Origin: Acidobacteriota bacterium
Lineage (GTDB): Bacteria; Acidobacteriota; Vicinamibacteria; Vicinamibacterales; UBA8438
Direction of reading: 5' to 3'
Assembly: GCA_011523845.1 (NCBI GenBank)
Contig: WTFV01000265.1
Coordinates: 1-64,000, forward strand
Length of the DNA: 64,000 nt
The notes under the pieces: generated by a model
Told to the model about the DNA's origin: nothing
The model's input: the letters and a program-made list of their open reading frames with translations, nothing else
Databases searched by the model: none
Shown: one piece after another, positions 39,438 to 49,122 of the stretch
Layout of the letters: every line of letters begins with the position of its first letter
Numbering within the stretch: position 1 is the first letter of the stretch
Position numbers and translations under genes: made by a program

Positions 39438-39605
39438 CTATCGGTGGGCGTGCAGGCCGGGCGCGTTGACGTGAGCGCGCAGATCGTCTTGTGTGGAATC
39501 CATCCGTCCCGTGAGCCGTTCCAGGCGGAACGCCACCCACAGCACGCCGACAGCGGACACCAGCGACAGCACCAGCGTCAATATCTCGGTTGTCGATGCG
39601 TCCAT
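39438..39605 (-). CDS. small single-pass membrane protein
   Basis: The 55-residue protein MDASTTEILTLVLSLVSAVG has one membrane helix (about 8-28) and a short amphipathic tail (RLERLTGRMDSTQDDLRAHV) that could form a coiled coil. It resembles a miniature version of the protein at 1082-1444. The role is unknown. It diverges from an antitoxin-like gene across a 60-bp gap that contains a palindrome. Confidence 0.5.
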   Translation of the reverse strand: MDASTTEILTLVLSLVSAVGVLWVAFRLERLTGRMDSTQDDLRAHVNAPGLHAHR

Positions 39606-39617
39606 GCCCTGAGCATA

Positions 39618-39631
39618 CCCTGCGTGCAGGG
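39618..39631. promoter_or_regulatory. palindrome between divergent small genes
   Basis: CCCTGC GT GCAGGG is a perfect inverted repeat with a two-base centre, lying between two divergent starts (39605 minus, 39666 plus). It could be an operator for the ribbon-helix-helix-like protein. Confidence 0.35.
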
Positions 39632-39665
39632 CAACGCCAGCAGCACTGATTGCCGAGCACCAGCC

Positions 39666-39851
39666 ATGTCCACACTGACCATCCGTCTTCCCGACGACAC
39701 GCACGCACGAATGACGGCTCTCGCGCGACAGCGCGCCATGGGCATCAACAAGCTCATGGAAGAGCTGTTGGCGGATCGTGTACACCCGCTCGCCCCACGC
39801 GTCGACGATGTCGACGTGTCTGCCGCCCCCCGGGCAAGTACAGTAGGCTGA
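39666..39851 (+). CDS. ribbon-helix-helix protein, antitoxin-like
   Basis: The 61-residue protein begins MSTLTIRLPDDTHARMTALA followed by INKLMEELLADR, a ribbon-helix-helix fold of the Arc/HicB-tail type. No toxin gene follows on this strand, so it may be an orphan antitoxin or an independent repressor. The last 20 residues have low complexity, which may reflect truncation. Confidence 0.6.
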   Translation: MSTLTIRLPDDTHARMTALARQRAMGINKLMEELLADRVHPLAPRVDDVDVSAAPRASTVG

Positions 39852-39976
39852 AACGAGCCAGAACCCTGTGACACGCGGCGCATGCCGGCGTCCCCGACCG
39901 TGCCGGCGCCGGCATCCGCAGCCATTTGCGCGCCGGGAGTCCCTTCGCCGCGGCTCCCGCGCCCCGGAGAGGCGCC

Positions 39977-41041
39977 ATGATGCAGCACCCGACCTCGCTT
40001 CCCGCCCGGCCGGCCGACGGCCGAATCGCCGCCCTCGCTGCCGCGATGCTGGTCGCCCTGCCCCTGACCGGGCTCGCGCAGGAGCCGGCCAACCTGGACA
40101 TCTACTGGATCGACGTCGAGGGCGGCGCGGCGACCCTGGTGGTCACGCCCGCCCGCGAGTCGGTGCTGATGGACACCGGCTGGCCGCGGGCCGACGCCCG
40201 CGACGCGCTGCGCATCCAGGCGGCCATGGACGACGCGGGTATCGATCGCATCGACTACCTGCTCGTCTCGCACTTCCACACCGACCACGTCGGCGGTCTG
40301 GCGGCCCTCGCCGAGCGGGTCCCCATCGGCCGGATCGTCGACCACGGCGACAGCGTCGAGCTGGGCAGGGCGCGCGGCCAGGCCCTGTGGGACGAGTACA
40401 TCGGCTTCGCCACCGACCGGCGCCGCTCGGTCGTTCCCGGCGACAAGCTGCCGCTCGAGCGCCTCGAGCTGACGTTCGTGGCGTCGCACCGGGAGCTGGT
40501 CGACACCCTGGAGCCGCAGATGCCGAACCCGCTCTGCGAGGGCGTCGCGCCCCCCGAGCCCGACATGGGCGAGAACGGCCACAGTCTGGGCTATCTGCTG
40601 TCCCTCGGGGCGTTCCAGTTCCTCAACCTCGGCGACCTGACCCCGGACCGCGAGCACGCGCTGGCCTGCCCCGAGAACCGGCTGGGGGTCGTCGACCTGT
40701 GGCAGGTCGCCCACCACGGGGGCTACGGGGCCATCCGTCCCGAGCTCGCCGGGGTGCTCCGGCCCACGGTGGCGGTCGTCAACAACGGTCCCCGCAAGGG
40801 CGGGACGCCGGACTCGCTGGCCGTGATCCAGGGCACGGCGGAGGTCGGCGACGTCTGGCAGTCGCACCGCACGCTGACCGACGACGCCGCTCACAACACC
40901 GACGAGGCGCTGATCGCCAACCTGACGGAGGAGGACGACTGCGAGGGGCACTGGATCAAGGCCACGGTGGCGCCCGACGGCCGGAGCTGGTCGATGACCA
41001 ACGGCCGGACCGGCTACAGCCGGACCTATCAGTCCCGGTGA
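39977..41041 (+). CDS. secreted metallo-beta-lactamase-fold hydrolase
   Basis: The 354-residue protein starts at the first of two ATGs (MMQHP) after GGAGAGG; an upstream ATG at 39926 is less likely. A signal peptide ends at GLAQE. The metal site LLVSHFHTDHVGGL (HxHxDH) is present, with later LNLGDLTPD and VAHHGGYGA supplying the other ligands, as in ComEC-like and related MBL hydrolases. Substrate unknown; a periplasmic phosphodiester or lactone hydrolase is possible. Confidence 0.82.
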   Translation: MMQHPTSLPARPADGRIAALAAAMLVALPLTGLAQEPANLDIYWIDVEGGAATLVVTPARESVLMDTGWPRADARDALRIQAAMDDAGIDRIDYLLVSHFHTDHVGGLAALAERVPIGRIVDHGDSVELGRARGQALWDEYIGFATDRRRSVVPGDKLPLERLELTFVASHRELVDTLEPQMPNPLCEGVAPPEPDMGENGHSLGYLLSLGAFQFLNLGDLTPDREHALACPENRLGVVDLWQVAHHGGYGAIRPELAGVLRPTVAVVNNGPRKGGTPDSLAVIQGTAEVGDVWQSHRTLTDDAAHNTDEALIANLTEEDDCEGHWIKATVAPDGRSWSMTNGRTGYSRTYQSR

Positions 41042-41446
41042 GGACAGTGATCGATATTGAGTTGCCGACTTCATCGAGTCAGTGGCCTCTGTTTGCTGCA
41101 TGGTACGCCTGGGACACGGCAAGGTGATTTTGCGGCAGTGTCCCAAACCGCTCGGGTCCGGCGGAAACCGAAGAGCGGGCGTCGCGGATCGTGTCGACGA
41201 GGAGCCCGTGGAGAAACGCCGCGCAACACCGAGAGCGGCGACGCGCCCGCGTGGCAGAGCGCGACGAGGGAGCATATCGGGCATATCCGACCGAGGAGCA
41301 ACACCGTCCACGCGGGATGCATCGGCCGCTCGAATGCAGCGGGGTTCTTGCTCCCAGGCTTGGCCCGGGTTCGTGGCGGATCGGGGCCTCCAAACGCGAG
41401 CACGGCCACGCCGTGCCGCTCTCGCAGGAAACGCAGGAGCACGACG
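41042..41446. other. leader region with dispersed repeat B
   Basis: No gene is recognised. The region contains the 68-bp repeat at 41208-41275 and ends in an AGGAG ribosome site for the TolB-like gene. Open frames in both directions here are artefacts of GC-rich sequence. Confidence 0.5.
41208..41275. repeat. 68-bp dispersed repeat, copy B
   Basis: This copy matches 15053-15120 in the same orientation, sharing CACCGAGAGCGGCGA, CGCCCGCGTGGCA and CGCGACGAG. It lies 172 bp ahead of the TolB-like gene start, as copy A lies 52 bp ahead of the antiporter start. Confidence 0.6.
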
Positions 41447-43285
41447 ATGAGAGCTGTACCGATCTCGATGGCGTTCGTCCTTGTCGTCCTGACGTCCGGA
41501 GCGGCGCTGGAGGCCCAGGTTCTCGACCGCATCTACGTCGACCAGTACATGCCGCTGCGGTCCGAGCTGATGATCGCGGACGCGGACGGGAGCAACCCCC
41601 GCAAGCTCGTGCCCGGCATGGAGATCGACTACAACGCGTCGTTCTCCCACGACGGCGAGTGGGTCGTGTTCACCTCGGACCGGAGCGGGTCGGCCGACAT
41701 CTACCGGGTACGGCTGGATGGCCGCGACCTGGAGCGCCTGACCGATTCGCCGGCCTTCGACGACCAGGCGGCGCTGTCGCCCGACAATAGCTCGCTGGCC
41801 TTCGTCTCGTCCCGCGGCGGCGCCACCGACATCTACGTCATGGACCTCGCCAGCCGCGAGATCCGCAACCTCACCAATGCGCCGGGCGGCGACTTCCGTC
41901 CGAGCTGGTCTCCGGACGGACGGGCGATTGCCTTCAGCTCCGACCGCGGCACCGGGTTTCCCCACCAGGGCTATCCCGGTCCCGCCGGCAAGTGGGAACA
42001 CGTGCAGGCGGCCGGCGTCTACGTGATCGGCATCGACGGCACGGGCCTGCGCAAGCTCACGACGGACCCGGACATGATGGCGGGATCGCCGCAATGGTCG
42101 GCGGACGGCAGCACGATCGTGTTCTACGAAATGCTCGTGCGGGACACCGTCAGCGCGCACTTCGGCGGCGGCTCGTCGCGCATCGTCTCGATCGACGTGG
42201 CCACCGGCGAGCGTACTGTCCACGCCGCGGGTCCGGGGCTGAAGGTGTCGCCGCAGTTCATCGGCCCCGATCGCATCGCCTGGCTGATCAAGACCAGGAG
42301 CAGCGGGACCCTCGCGTTCACGAGCGGCGAAGAGAGCGCGCCCGAAGACCGCGCCAATCCCTCCTGGTCACCCGACGGCGAACGCGTCGTCTATCACGCC
42401 GGCCAACTGGAGACGATGCACCACTACTCCAACACGCCGGGCCGGCGGTTGCTGGGCACCGTGGCGAAGCCCGGCTTCGAGCTCGTGCACGCGAGCGGCT
42501 GGCCGGCCGTGTCGCCCGACGGCCGCACCCTGGTCGTGAGCGAGCGCACGCCGAGCGCCGACCGGATGGCGCTGGTCCTGTGGGACGTCGACGGGACCAA
42601 CCCGCGGCGGGTGTACCAGGACGACGTGACCGTGATGGGCCTGGAATGGTCACGGGACGGGCAGTGGCTGACGTTCGGCGCGGGCGCCTTCTTCCTCGGT
42701 CGCAGCCGCGGGCCCGCCGAGATCATGATCATGAAGGCGGACGGGTCCGCGGTGCGGGCGGTCACCTCGGGGCCGGGCAATGCCGGGTTCCCGAGCTGGT
42801 CGCCCGACGGGACTCAGATCGTGTATCGCTACTGGACCGGGAACGAGCGCGGAGAGGGGCTGCGCATCGTCGACGTCGCCACCGGCAGGTCCCGCGTCCT
42901 GACCACCGAATACGACACCCTGCCGTTCTGGTCGCCGCGGGGCGACGTGATCATGTTCACCCGCTACGCCCCCGACGACCGCTTTCGGTACGACGAGTTC
43001 GACATCTACACCATCCGGCCGGACGGCACGGACCTGACGCGGCTGACTGATGCGGAAGGGAACGACGCACATTCCCTGTGGTCGCCCGACGGCGACTTCA
43101 TCCTCTTCAGCAGCTCGCGTTTCGGCTACAAGGACGAGTCGCCGCTCGTCCTCAACCAGCCGCAGCCGTATGCCGAGCTGTTCATCATGAATGCCGACGG
43201 CTCCAACCAGCGGCCCCTGACCGACAACCAGTACGAAGAAGGCACGCCGGCGTGGCTCCCCGCGGACCTGTTGAAGCGGGAGTGA
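41447..43285 (+). CDS. secreted TolB-like (PD40) beta-propeller protein
   Basis: The 612-residue protein starts at 41447 with AGGAG eight bases upstream. A signal peptide ends at LEAQ. The body is built of WD40-like/PD40 blades with repeated 'SPDGxxIxFxSxRxG' motifs, e.g. FSHDGEWVVFTSDRSGSADI, SWSPDGRAIAFSSDRGTG, SWSPDGTQIVYRYWTGNE. Such exported propellers are common in Acidobacteriota and bind proteins or peptides; no catalytic domain is present. It is a monocistronic plus-strand gene. Confidence 0.85.
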   Translation: MRAVPISMAFVLVVLTSGAALEAQVLDRIYVDQYMPLRSELMIADADGSNPRKLVPGMEIDYNASFSHDGEWVVFTSDRSGSADIYRVRLDGRDLERLTDSPAFDDQAALSPDNSSLAFVSSRGGATDIYVMDLASREIRNLTNAPGGDFRPSWSPDGRAIAFSSDRGTGFPHQGYPGPAGKWEHVQAAGVYVIGIDGTGLRKLTTDPDMMAGSPQWSADGSTIVFYEMLVRDTVSAHFGGGSSRIVSIDVATGERTVHAAGPGLKVSPQFIGPDRIAWLIKTRSSGTLAFTSGEESAPEDRANPSWSPDGERVVYHAGQLETMHHYSNTPGRRLLGTVAKPGFELVHASGWPAVSPDGRTLVVSERTPSADRMALVLWDVDGTNPRRVYQDDVTVMGLEWSRDGQWLTFGAGAFFLGRSRGPAEIMIMKADGSAVRAVTSGPGNAGFPSWSPDGTQIVYRYWTGNERGEGLRIVDVATGRSRVLTTEYDTLPFWSPRGDVIMFTRYAPDDRFRYDEFDIYTIRPDGTDLTRLTDAEGNDAHSLWSPDGDFILFSSSRFGYKDESPLVLNQPQPYAELFIMNADGSNQRPLTDNQYEEGTPAWLPADLLKRE

Positions 43286-43326
43286 GCCACGGGACGCATC
43301 AGGAGCCTGCCCAGGTTCGGGTCCGC

Positions 43327-44355
43327 CTACTGCACCCCGTCGTCCTGCGCCCGCGCGCCGCGCAGGACGTTGGTTACCGCGTAGTTCCCCTCGTGGCAGG
43401 CGAACTCGAACAGCTCCCCCGCCGCCACGCCGCGCGCCGACTGGTCCTGCGACAGCGGGAAGCGCACGGTCCAGGGGCGCGTGAAGCGCGTCGCGTCGGT
43501 GATGGTCGCCTCGTAGTCGATGGTCTCGGCGTCGACGCGCGTGAACCGCTCGACCAGGTGCAACCGGCTGGTTGGGATGCGCCACGTGTTGTTCCACCGG
43601 TCGTGCGGACGGTCCGGGAAGTCGCGCGATTCCACCACGAGCGTGTCGCCGTCCCAGCGGCCGCGCGGTTCGCCGTTCCACTGCGTGATGTTCGCGTGCG
43701 GGCGCCCGTCCAGCGGGATGATGCGCCGCTGGTGGAACATCTCGTGCAGGATCACGACATGCTCCGGGGTCTGGAAGATCTGGTGGTTCGGGTTGTAGCC
43801 GAACCAGATCTGCGGCAGGCCGTCCCCGAGGCAGCGCTCGCCGGTGTCGAGGTCCAGAACCGAGTTCCAGGGGCCGGAGCCGTGCGGGCGCTCGTTGTCG
43901 CGCGCGGTGGCGGTGTACGGAATCCGGCCGTCCGGCGGGTCGACGACCAGCGACGTACGCCGGCTCGGATCCCAGGCAGTGCCGCCGTCCAGCCAGAAGT
44001 TGTTGTAGAAGCCGGGCGTGCCGTCGTCCCGCCAGTCCACGTTGCCGCCGGCCGTCGTTGCCTCGGCGGGGCGCTCCGCGAGCTGGACGTTGCGCGCGAC
44101 GGCGGCGTTTTCCAGCGCGGCGATTTCCTCTTCCGTGAGGAGCTCCCGCCCCTCGAATTGCGGCGGCCGTTCGAGCGGCGTAAGGGTGGAGCCGACCCAG
44201 ATGCCCTGCAGGTCCGGATCCCCCCACGGCGTCCGGGGCGCGGCGCCCGGCGCTTCACCCGCGGGCGACTGCGCGTGCACGGCGGCGGCGCCGAGCCCCG
44301 CCGCGATGGCGAGCGCTGCGACCACGTACGACAGACCGGAAATCAGACGTTGCAT
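43327..44355 (-). CDS. conserved secreted protein of unknown function
   Basis: The 342-residue protein has a signal peptide ending at AVHAQ and a conserved opening, PWGDPDLQGIWVGSTLTPLE. Several Trp/Asp/Gly-rich segments follow (NPNHQIFQTPEHVVILHEMF; GRWDGDTLVVESRDFPDR). I know this layout as a common uncharacterised periplasmic family in Acidobacteriota and some Proteobacteria, often beside PQQ-dependent dehydrogenases, as here. A degraded copy is at 49123-49497. No catalytic motif can be named. Confidence 0.75.
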   Translation of the reverse strand: MQRLISGLSYVVAALAIAAGLGAAAVHAQSPAGEAPGAAPRTPWGDPDLQGIWVGSTLTPLERPPQFEGRELLTEEEIAALENAAVARNVQLAERPAEATTAGGNVDWRDDGTPGFYNNFWLDGGTAWDPSRRTSLVVDPPDGRIPYTATARDNERPHGSGPWNSVLDLDTGERCLGDGLPQIWFGYNPNHQIFQTPEHVVILHEMFHQRRIIPLDGRPHANITQWNGEPRGRWDGDTLVVESRDFPDRPHDRWNNTWRIPTSRLHLVERFTRVDAETIDYEATITDATRFTRPWTVRFPLSQDQSARGVAAGELFEFACHEGNYAVTNVLRGARAQDDGVQ

Positions 44356-44542
44356 CGCGAACCTCCTCTGCCGAGCGCCGTGCGAACGGATTCACGGCGT
44401 ACCACGTGTGCGTTCGAACATCTGGCGGGACGGCCAGTCTATCGCCAACGGTACGAACGCGGCCGGCCCACCTGCGGGCTCGACGCGATCGGCCGGACGA
44501 AGCGGCACTTGCACTCCGCTGAGTGACACTGGGCTGGTCGTC

Positions 44543-44645
44543 CCCCACCACGAGACCCCGCGTAGCGCGGTGACGTCCCCCTGGCGCCAGCGGGCGCGGT
44601 TGAACACGTCATCCCCACCACGAGACCCCGCGTAGCGCGGTGACG
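44543..44645. repeat. two 33-bp direct repeats with internal hairpin
   Basis: The sequence CCCCACCACGAGACC followed by CCGCGTAGCGCGGTGACG occurs at 44543-44575 and 44613-44645. Each contains the stem CCGCG-TAG-CGCGG. They lie just past the stop of the PQQ-dehydrogenase gene and might act as a processing or termination structure. A degenerate third copy is near 49578. Confidence 0.7.
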
Positions 44646-44648
44646 GGT

Positions 44649-46610
44649 TCACTGCACGGCGAAGGCGATGAGCTCGCCTTCGCGATCGCTGGCGCTGACG
44701 GCGACCACCACGTACTGCGTGCCCTCGTGCATGTACGTCATCGGTGCGCCGGACGTGCCGGCGGGAAGCTCCGTCTGCCACAGCACCCGGCCGGTCGCCT
44801 TGTCGTAGGCGCGGAACATCCGCCCTCCGCCGTGGGGCGGCACCACCTGCATCGATCGCGCGCCGTCGCCCAGGAAGAGGAGCGTCTTCGTCAGCAGCGG
44901 CGCCGCACGCCCGGGGGCTCCGAGCCACGGCAGCGCGAGGTCCTGCAGCGCGATGTGGTCGCGCGGACCCGGCCCGTTCGGCACCATCCAGACGTGCTCG
45001 CCGGTGTTGAGGTCGATCGCCGTGATCCGTCCCCACGGCGGCTTGACCAGCGGCAGCCCCCGCGGCCCGTCGATCCACACGCTGATCGGTCCCTGCAGGT
45101 ACCGGAACGGCGAATCCTCCGGGGCCTCGCGCAGCCAGATCTGGATGGGCGCCGTAATCGACGGCACGTAGAGCATCTGCGTCTCCGGGTCGTAGGCGGC
45201 CCCGTTCCAGTTGGCGCCGCCGACCCAGCCGGGGAGCTGGAGCGTGCCGAGCGTGCCGCCGGGCGACTCGTCGCGCAGCGACGGGGGAGTGAAGATCGGT
45301 CCCGAGCGGTAGCGGTTGAAGATCTCGAGCGCCTCGGCCCGCAGCGCCGGCGTGAAGTCGATCAGGTCGTCGACCGTGATCCCCTGCCGGTCGAACGGCG
45401 CGGGCCGGGTCGGGAACGGCTGGGTCGGCGACGTCCGCTCGCCGGGGACGTCCGACTGCGGCACCGGGCGCTCCTCGATGGGCCAGACCGGCTCGCCGGT
45501 CACCCGGTCGAAGACGTAGGCGAACGCCTGCTTGGTCACCTGCACGACCGCCTTGATCGGCCGGCCGTCGACCGTGATGTCGGCCAGGATCGGGGTCGAC
45601 GCGGTGTCGTAGTCCCAGACGCCGTGGTGGATCAACTGGTAGTGCCACACGCGGCGTCCCGTCTCGCACTCCAGGCAGAGCAGCGTCTCCGCGAACAGGT
45701 TGTCGCCCGGCCGGTGCCCCCCGTACCAGTTGTGGGTCGGGGTGGCGGTCGGGAGGTAGGCGTAGCCCAGCTCCTCGTCGGCGCTCGCGACCGTCCAGAC
45801 GTTGCTGGCCCCGGTGTGCTCCCAGGAACCGTCCTCCCACGTCTCGTTGCCGAACTCGCCCGGCTGCGGGATGGTGTTGAAGCGCCACTTCAATTGTCCG
45901 GTGACGGCGTCGTAGCCCCGGATGTACCCCGGCGCCTGGTCCCGCCGGTCGAACTGGTCGATGGTGAAGATGCCGACGATGACCGTGTCGCGGCAGATGA
46001 GCGGCGCCGCCGTCCAGCGGTACTCCTCGAGATGCGGCACGCCGGCCGTCAGATCGACCTTGCCGCCGGTGCCGAACTCCCGGAGCGGGTCGCCGGTCCG
46101 TGCGTCGAGCGCCACGAGCTGCTCGCCGCTCACGACGAAGACCCGCTCGTCGTCTCGCTCCGGATCGTGCCAGTACCCGACGCCGCGGGTTGCTCCCCCG
46201 CGGGGCCGCCCCGCGCCGTCCTCGAGCGCCCGGTAGACCCACGTCGTCTCGCCCGTGGCCGGGTCGATGGCGGCAGCCTGACCCAGGTTGGTGCTCATCA
46301 GGAGCCTTCCGGCGACCATCAGCGGCGTGGTCAGCAGCAGCGGATTGAACTGCAGGTCGGGATCGGCGTCGGCCAGCTCGTGGTCGACCGAGCGCCACCG
46401 CCAGGCGATGTGGAGATCCTGCACGTTGCCGGCGTGGATCTGGTCGAGCGGCGAGTACTTCGTGCCGCCCGCCTCGCCGGCGTAGCTGCGCCATTCGCCT
46501 CCCGCCGCGCCCTGCTGCGCCGGGGCGGGCGTCGCCCCGAGAAGGACGGCGCCCAGGAGGACCGTGGCGGCCAGGGATGCCCGAACTCGCGGCACGGCCG
46601 TACTCCGCAT
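44649..46610 (-). CDS. periplasmic PQQ-dependent dehydrogenase
   Basis: The 653-residue protein starts at 46610, preceded by GGAGGTGA. A signal peptide ends at APAQQ. It is an eight-bladed quinoprotein propeller: EWRSYAGEAGGTKYSPLDQI at the N-terminus, blade motifs such as AAIDPATGETTWVYRALED and YVFDRVTGEPVWPIEERPVP, and NWNGAAYDPETQMLYVPS. There is no membrane anchor or heme motif, so electrons would pass to a separate cytochrome; the diheme-containing protein encoded immediately upstream is a candidate. Alcohol or sugar substrate cannot be told from sequence. It is the glucose/quinate-type rather than the methanol type. Confidence 0.88.
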   Translation of the reverse strand: MRSTAVPRVRASLAATVLLGAVLLGATPAPAQQGAAGGEWRSYAGEAGGTKYSPLDQIHAGNVQDLHIAWRWRSVDHELADADPDLQFNPLLLTTPLMVAGRLLMSTNLGQAAAIDPATGETTWVYRALEDGAGRPRGGATRGVGYWHDPERDDERVFVVSGEQLVALDARTGDPLREFGTGGKVDLTAGVPHLEEYRWTAAPLICRDTVIVGIFTIDQFDRRDQAPGYIRGYDAVTGQLKWRFNTIPQPGEFGNETWEDGSWEHTGASNVWTVASADEELGYAYLPTATPTHNWYGGHRPGDNLFAETLLCLECETGRRVWHYQLIHHGVWDYDTASTPILADITVDGRPIKAVVQVTKQAFAYVFDRVTGEPVWPIEERPVPQSDVPGERTSPTQPFPTRPAPFDRQGITVDDLIDFTPALRAEALEIFNRYRSGPIFTPPSLRDESPGGTLGTLQLPGWVGGANWNGAAYDPETQMLYVPSITAPIQIWLREAPEDSPFRYLQGPISVWIDGPRGLPLVKPPWGRITAIDLNTGEHVWMVPNGPGPRDHIALQDLALPWLGAPGRAAPLLTKTLLFLGDGARSMQVVPPHGGGRMFRAYDKATGRVLWQTELPAGTSGAPMTYMHEGTQYVVVAVSASDREGELIAFAVQ

Positions 46611-46746
46611 CGTCACCTCCAACGGACCGAACGAGGCGATTCCATCCCGCGCCGGGAGGAACGCCGAGCGATGGTCGGCGCGGCGTGCGACGGTCGAACA
46701 ACCGGCCGGCAGGACCGCCGGCACTCGCCGAGGCAGTGCCGCGCGC

Positions 46747-48867
46747 TCAGAATGCGTCCTGCTGCACCTCCGCCCGCGTGCGCATGACCATGCGGCCGAT
46801 ACGGTTCGCGTTGAAGTACGCGCCGATGACCTCCACGCGCCCGGCGCGTTCCACGACGGCCAGGTTGCGCAGGCCGGTGCCCCGCGAGGGCCAGGCGTAG
46901 AGGCTCCACTCACCGCGCTCGCGGTCCAGCTTCGCGACCTCGTCGCCGCCCTGCAGGCTGACCCACACGTCGTGGGCGCCGTCGACGCCGGCCATGTACG
47001 GATTCATCCCCGCCCGCGGCAGCGGGTAGTAGGTGGTCTCCAGCGTGTCGACGTCGATCCGCAGCAGGTTGTTGCCCGCGTAGTTGGGCACCCAGACGTC
47101 GCCCGTCACCAGGTCGGCGGCCGGGCGGCGCGGCGCCTGCAGTCCCCGGCCCCGGCCGGCGTAGATCGCGAGGTCCTCGGCCGAGAAATCGCCGTCCTGC
47201 ACGAACGACGGCAACTGGGCCGGCAACCGGATCTCGGACGACCTCCCGGTCGCCGGGTCGCCGCGGCCGATCACGTCGATGCCGATCTGCGTCCACCAGC
47301 CGTTGCCGTCCCGGTCGCCGGCGGCCCCGTACGTGCGGCCGGGCTGCGTCGGCGACGTGAACGCGGTGAACGCGCGCGCCGCCGGGTCGTAGCGGATCGC
47401 GCCGGTGGCGGTGTCCCCCCAGATGTTGCCCTGCGCGTCCTCGGCCACGTGGATCGACATGCCCCGCATGTCCCCGGGCGGCGTGAACACGTCCAGCGTG
47501 CCGGTCCGCGGATCGATGCGGCCCAGCCGTTCGTTGCCCGGCTCCCCGGGCGCGCGCAGGTTCACGTTGAACCAGACCGCGCCGTCGCGGGCCGTGATGA
47601 TGCCATGGCTGGTGGCCGCCCGGCCGTCGCGACGGGCATACGTGAAATCGGTCACCCGGCCGGTGGCGGTATCCACCCGGCCCACCGTCCGCGTCGCGCT
47701 CTCGGGTTCGTTGTAGGTGAACCAGACGTTTCCGGCGCGATCGACCGTGGCGTCGTGCAGGCCGAAGCCCCCGCCCGAGGCGCTCGGACCGCCGAGCGAC
47801 CAGTCGCTCCCGGCGTTCAGCACGTAGCCGCCCGCTTCCGTCGGCAGGTCGTACTCGTAGACCACCGGCAACGTGCTGGCGCCGCGCGGGCGCGCCGGCA
47901 CCTCGAAGCGCATCGGCGAGGGGCCGGGCCCGCGCATCTCGGCCAGGTAGGCCGCCAGATCGGCGCGGAAGTGCTCGATGACCGGCGAGGGCTGCTCGCG
48001 GAACGTGTTCATGGCCCCGATGCGGCCCATCGCCGCAAGGACCGCGTCCCATCCCCGCTCGTCGAAGCGGTTGTGCAGCACGATGTTCGCCGCGTGACAC
48101 TCGGTGCACACCCCGACGAAGACGGCCTTCATGCGGCGGCGGAACGGCGTGTCCTCGGGCAGCGCGGCCACCATCTGGTCGCCCGTGAGCTGCGCGGCGA
48201 AGTCCGCCGTTTCGTGCAGCACGAAGTCCTGCCGCTGCCGCTCGCCCGCGAGGGCGACCGGGCGCCGCACGCCTTTCCAGCCGACCGCCTGCGCCCACAC
48301 CTGGTACGGGCCGCTCTCCAACGGGGGAAAGACGTACGCGCCCCGTTCGTCCGTGAACACCGACGTCGCGATCGGCCGGCCCGGCGGCTTCGCCGAGACC
48401 GTGACCCCTTCCAGCGGCTCGCCGGACGCCGCGGTCACGGTTCCCGCCAGCAGCGCGTCCTTCTCCCCCGGCGGCGCAACGCGCGGCACCGACCCGCCGT
48501 GCGCACGCTCGGCCGCCGGCGGGCCGGCGCCGTCGACTGCGACGAGGTAGGTCAGGAGCGCGTCGATCTGCGCCGGGCACAACGTGTGCTTCCAGCCCGG
48601 CATGCCGGCGGCGTTGCCGTCCTCGATCACCCGGCGGGCGCGGTCCCGGTCGCGCGCCGTGCGCGCGCCGTCCAGCCGGCTCGCATACGGCGTGTCGCCG
48701 CTGCGGAGGATCGGGAGATGGCAGACCGCGCACTTCTGCTGGAAGATGCGCGCGCCCGCTGCTTGCGCATCCGACAGCGCGGGCGCGGCGGGATTCCCGG
48801 CCGGTTGCGCGTGGAGGCCGGGCTGGGCTACGGCAAACAGCGTGGAGAGGAGCAGGACCTTGCGCAT
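46747..48867 (-). CDS. cytochrome c / carboxypeptidase-regulatory / Vgb-like fusion protein
   Basis: The 706-residue exported protein has a signal peptide (HAQ near residue 21). A cytochrome c domain with CAVCH at 46-50 comes first, then a carboxypeptidase-regulatory-like beta sandwich (about 138-220). A second heme motif CTECH is at 254-258, followed by a six-bladed streptogramin-lyase-like (Vgb) propeller to the end (VWFTYNEPESATRTVGRVDT; GNIWGDTATGAIRYDP). It lies 136 bp upstream of the PQQ dehydrogenase in the same direction and could receive its electrons. The order heme-sandwich-heme-propeller is characteristic of Acidobacteriota. Confidence 0.85.
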   Translation of the reverse strand: MRKVLLLSTLFAVAQPGLHAQPAGNPAAPALSDAQAAGARIFQQKCAVCHLPILRSGDTPYASRLDGARTARDRDRARRVIEDGNAAGMPGWKHTLCPAQIDALLTYLVAVDGAGPPAAERAHGGSVPRVAPPGEKDALLAGTVTAASGEPLEGVTVSAKPPGRPIATSVFTDERGAYVFPPLESGPYQVWAQAVGWKGVRRPVALAGERQRQDFVLHETADFAAQLTGDQMVAALPEDTPFRRRMKAVFVGVCTECHAANIVLHNRFDERGWDAVLAAMGRIGAMNTFREQPSPVIEHFRADLAAYLAEMRGPGPSPMRFEVPARPRGASTLPVVYEYDLPTEAGGYVLNAGSDWSLGGPSASGGGFGLHDATVDRAGNVWFTYNEPESATRTVGRVDTATGRVTDFTYARRDGRAATSHGIITARDGAVWFNVNLRAPGEPGNERLGRIDPRTGTLDVFTPPGDMRGMSIHVAEDAQGNIWGDTATGAIRYDPAARAFTAFTSPTQPGRTYGAAGDRDGNGWWTQIGIDVIGRGDPATGRSSEIRLPAQLPSFVQDGDFSAEDLAIYAGRGRGLQAPRRPAADLVTGDVWVPNYAGNNLLRIDVDTLETTYYPLPRAGMNPYMAGVDGAHDVWVSLQGGDEVAKLDRERGEWSLYAWPSRGTGLRNLAVVERAGRVEVIGAYFNANRIGRMVMRTRAEVQQDAF

Positions 48868-48987
48868 GCCCAGAGTTATACGCTCTGCCGTCCCGAATGG
48901 AAACCGGAAATCGCCCGGGCTCGGGTTGCGCTGCCCACATGGCAAACGGATCCTGTACCGCAGCAGACGTCAGCCGGACGGGCAGGG

Positions 48988-49122
48988 TCACGGCTTGCCA
49001 GAGAAGATCCGCTTGCGGACCGCTTCCAGGGCACCGAACGCGCTTTCGGCAGCAGGTCCTCCAGCACCGCCAGACGGTCACGAATCAGGTCCCGCTGCCA
49101 GACGGGGACCGGAATCTCCCCC
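48988..49122 (-). pseudogene. remnant of an addiction-module antitoxin
   Basis: The minus strand encodes GEIPVPVWQRDLIRDRLAVL and SVPW, then after a one-frame slip AVRKRIFSGKP and a TGA at 48988. This matches the common RelB-like 'addiction module' pattern (LPVPxWQxxxLxERLxxY...SWEEV). The N-terminal part is absent and no toxin lies next to it. It is fused to the broken copy of the 342-residue protein. Confidence 0.55.

Noticed and set aside
39578..42223. 881-codon minus-strand frame
   Set aside because: It covers the metallo-beta-lactamase-fold gene and the leader with repeat B in antisense; it contains no domain and is Arg/Val/Gly-rich.
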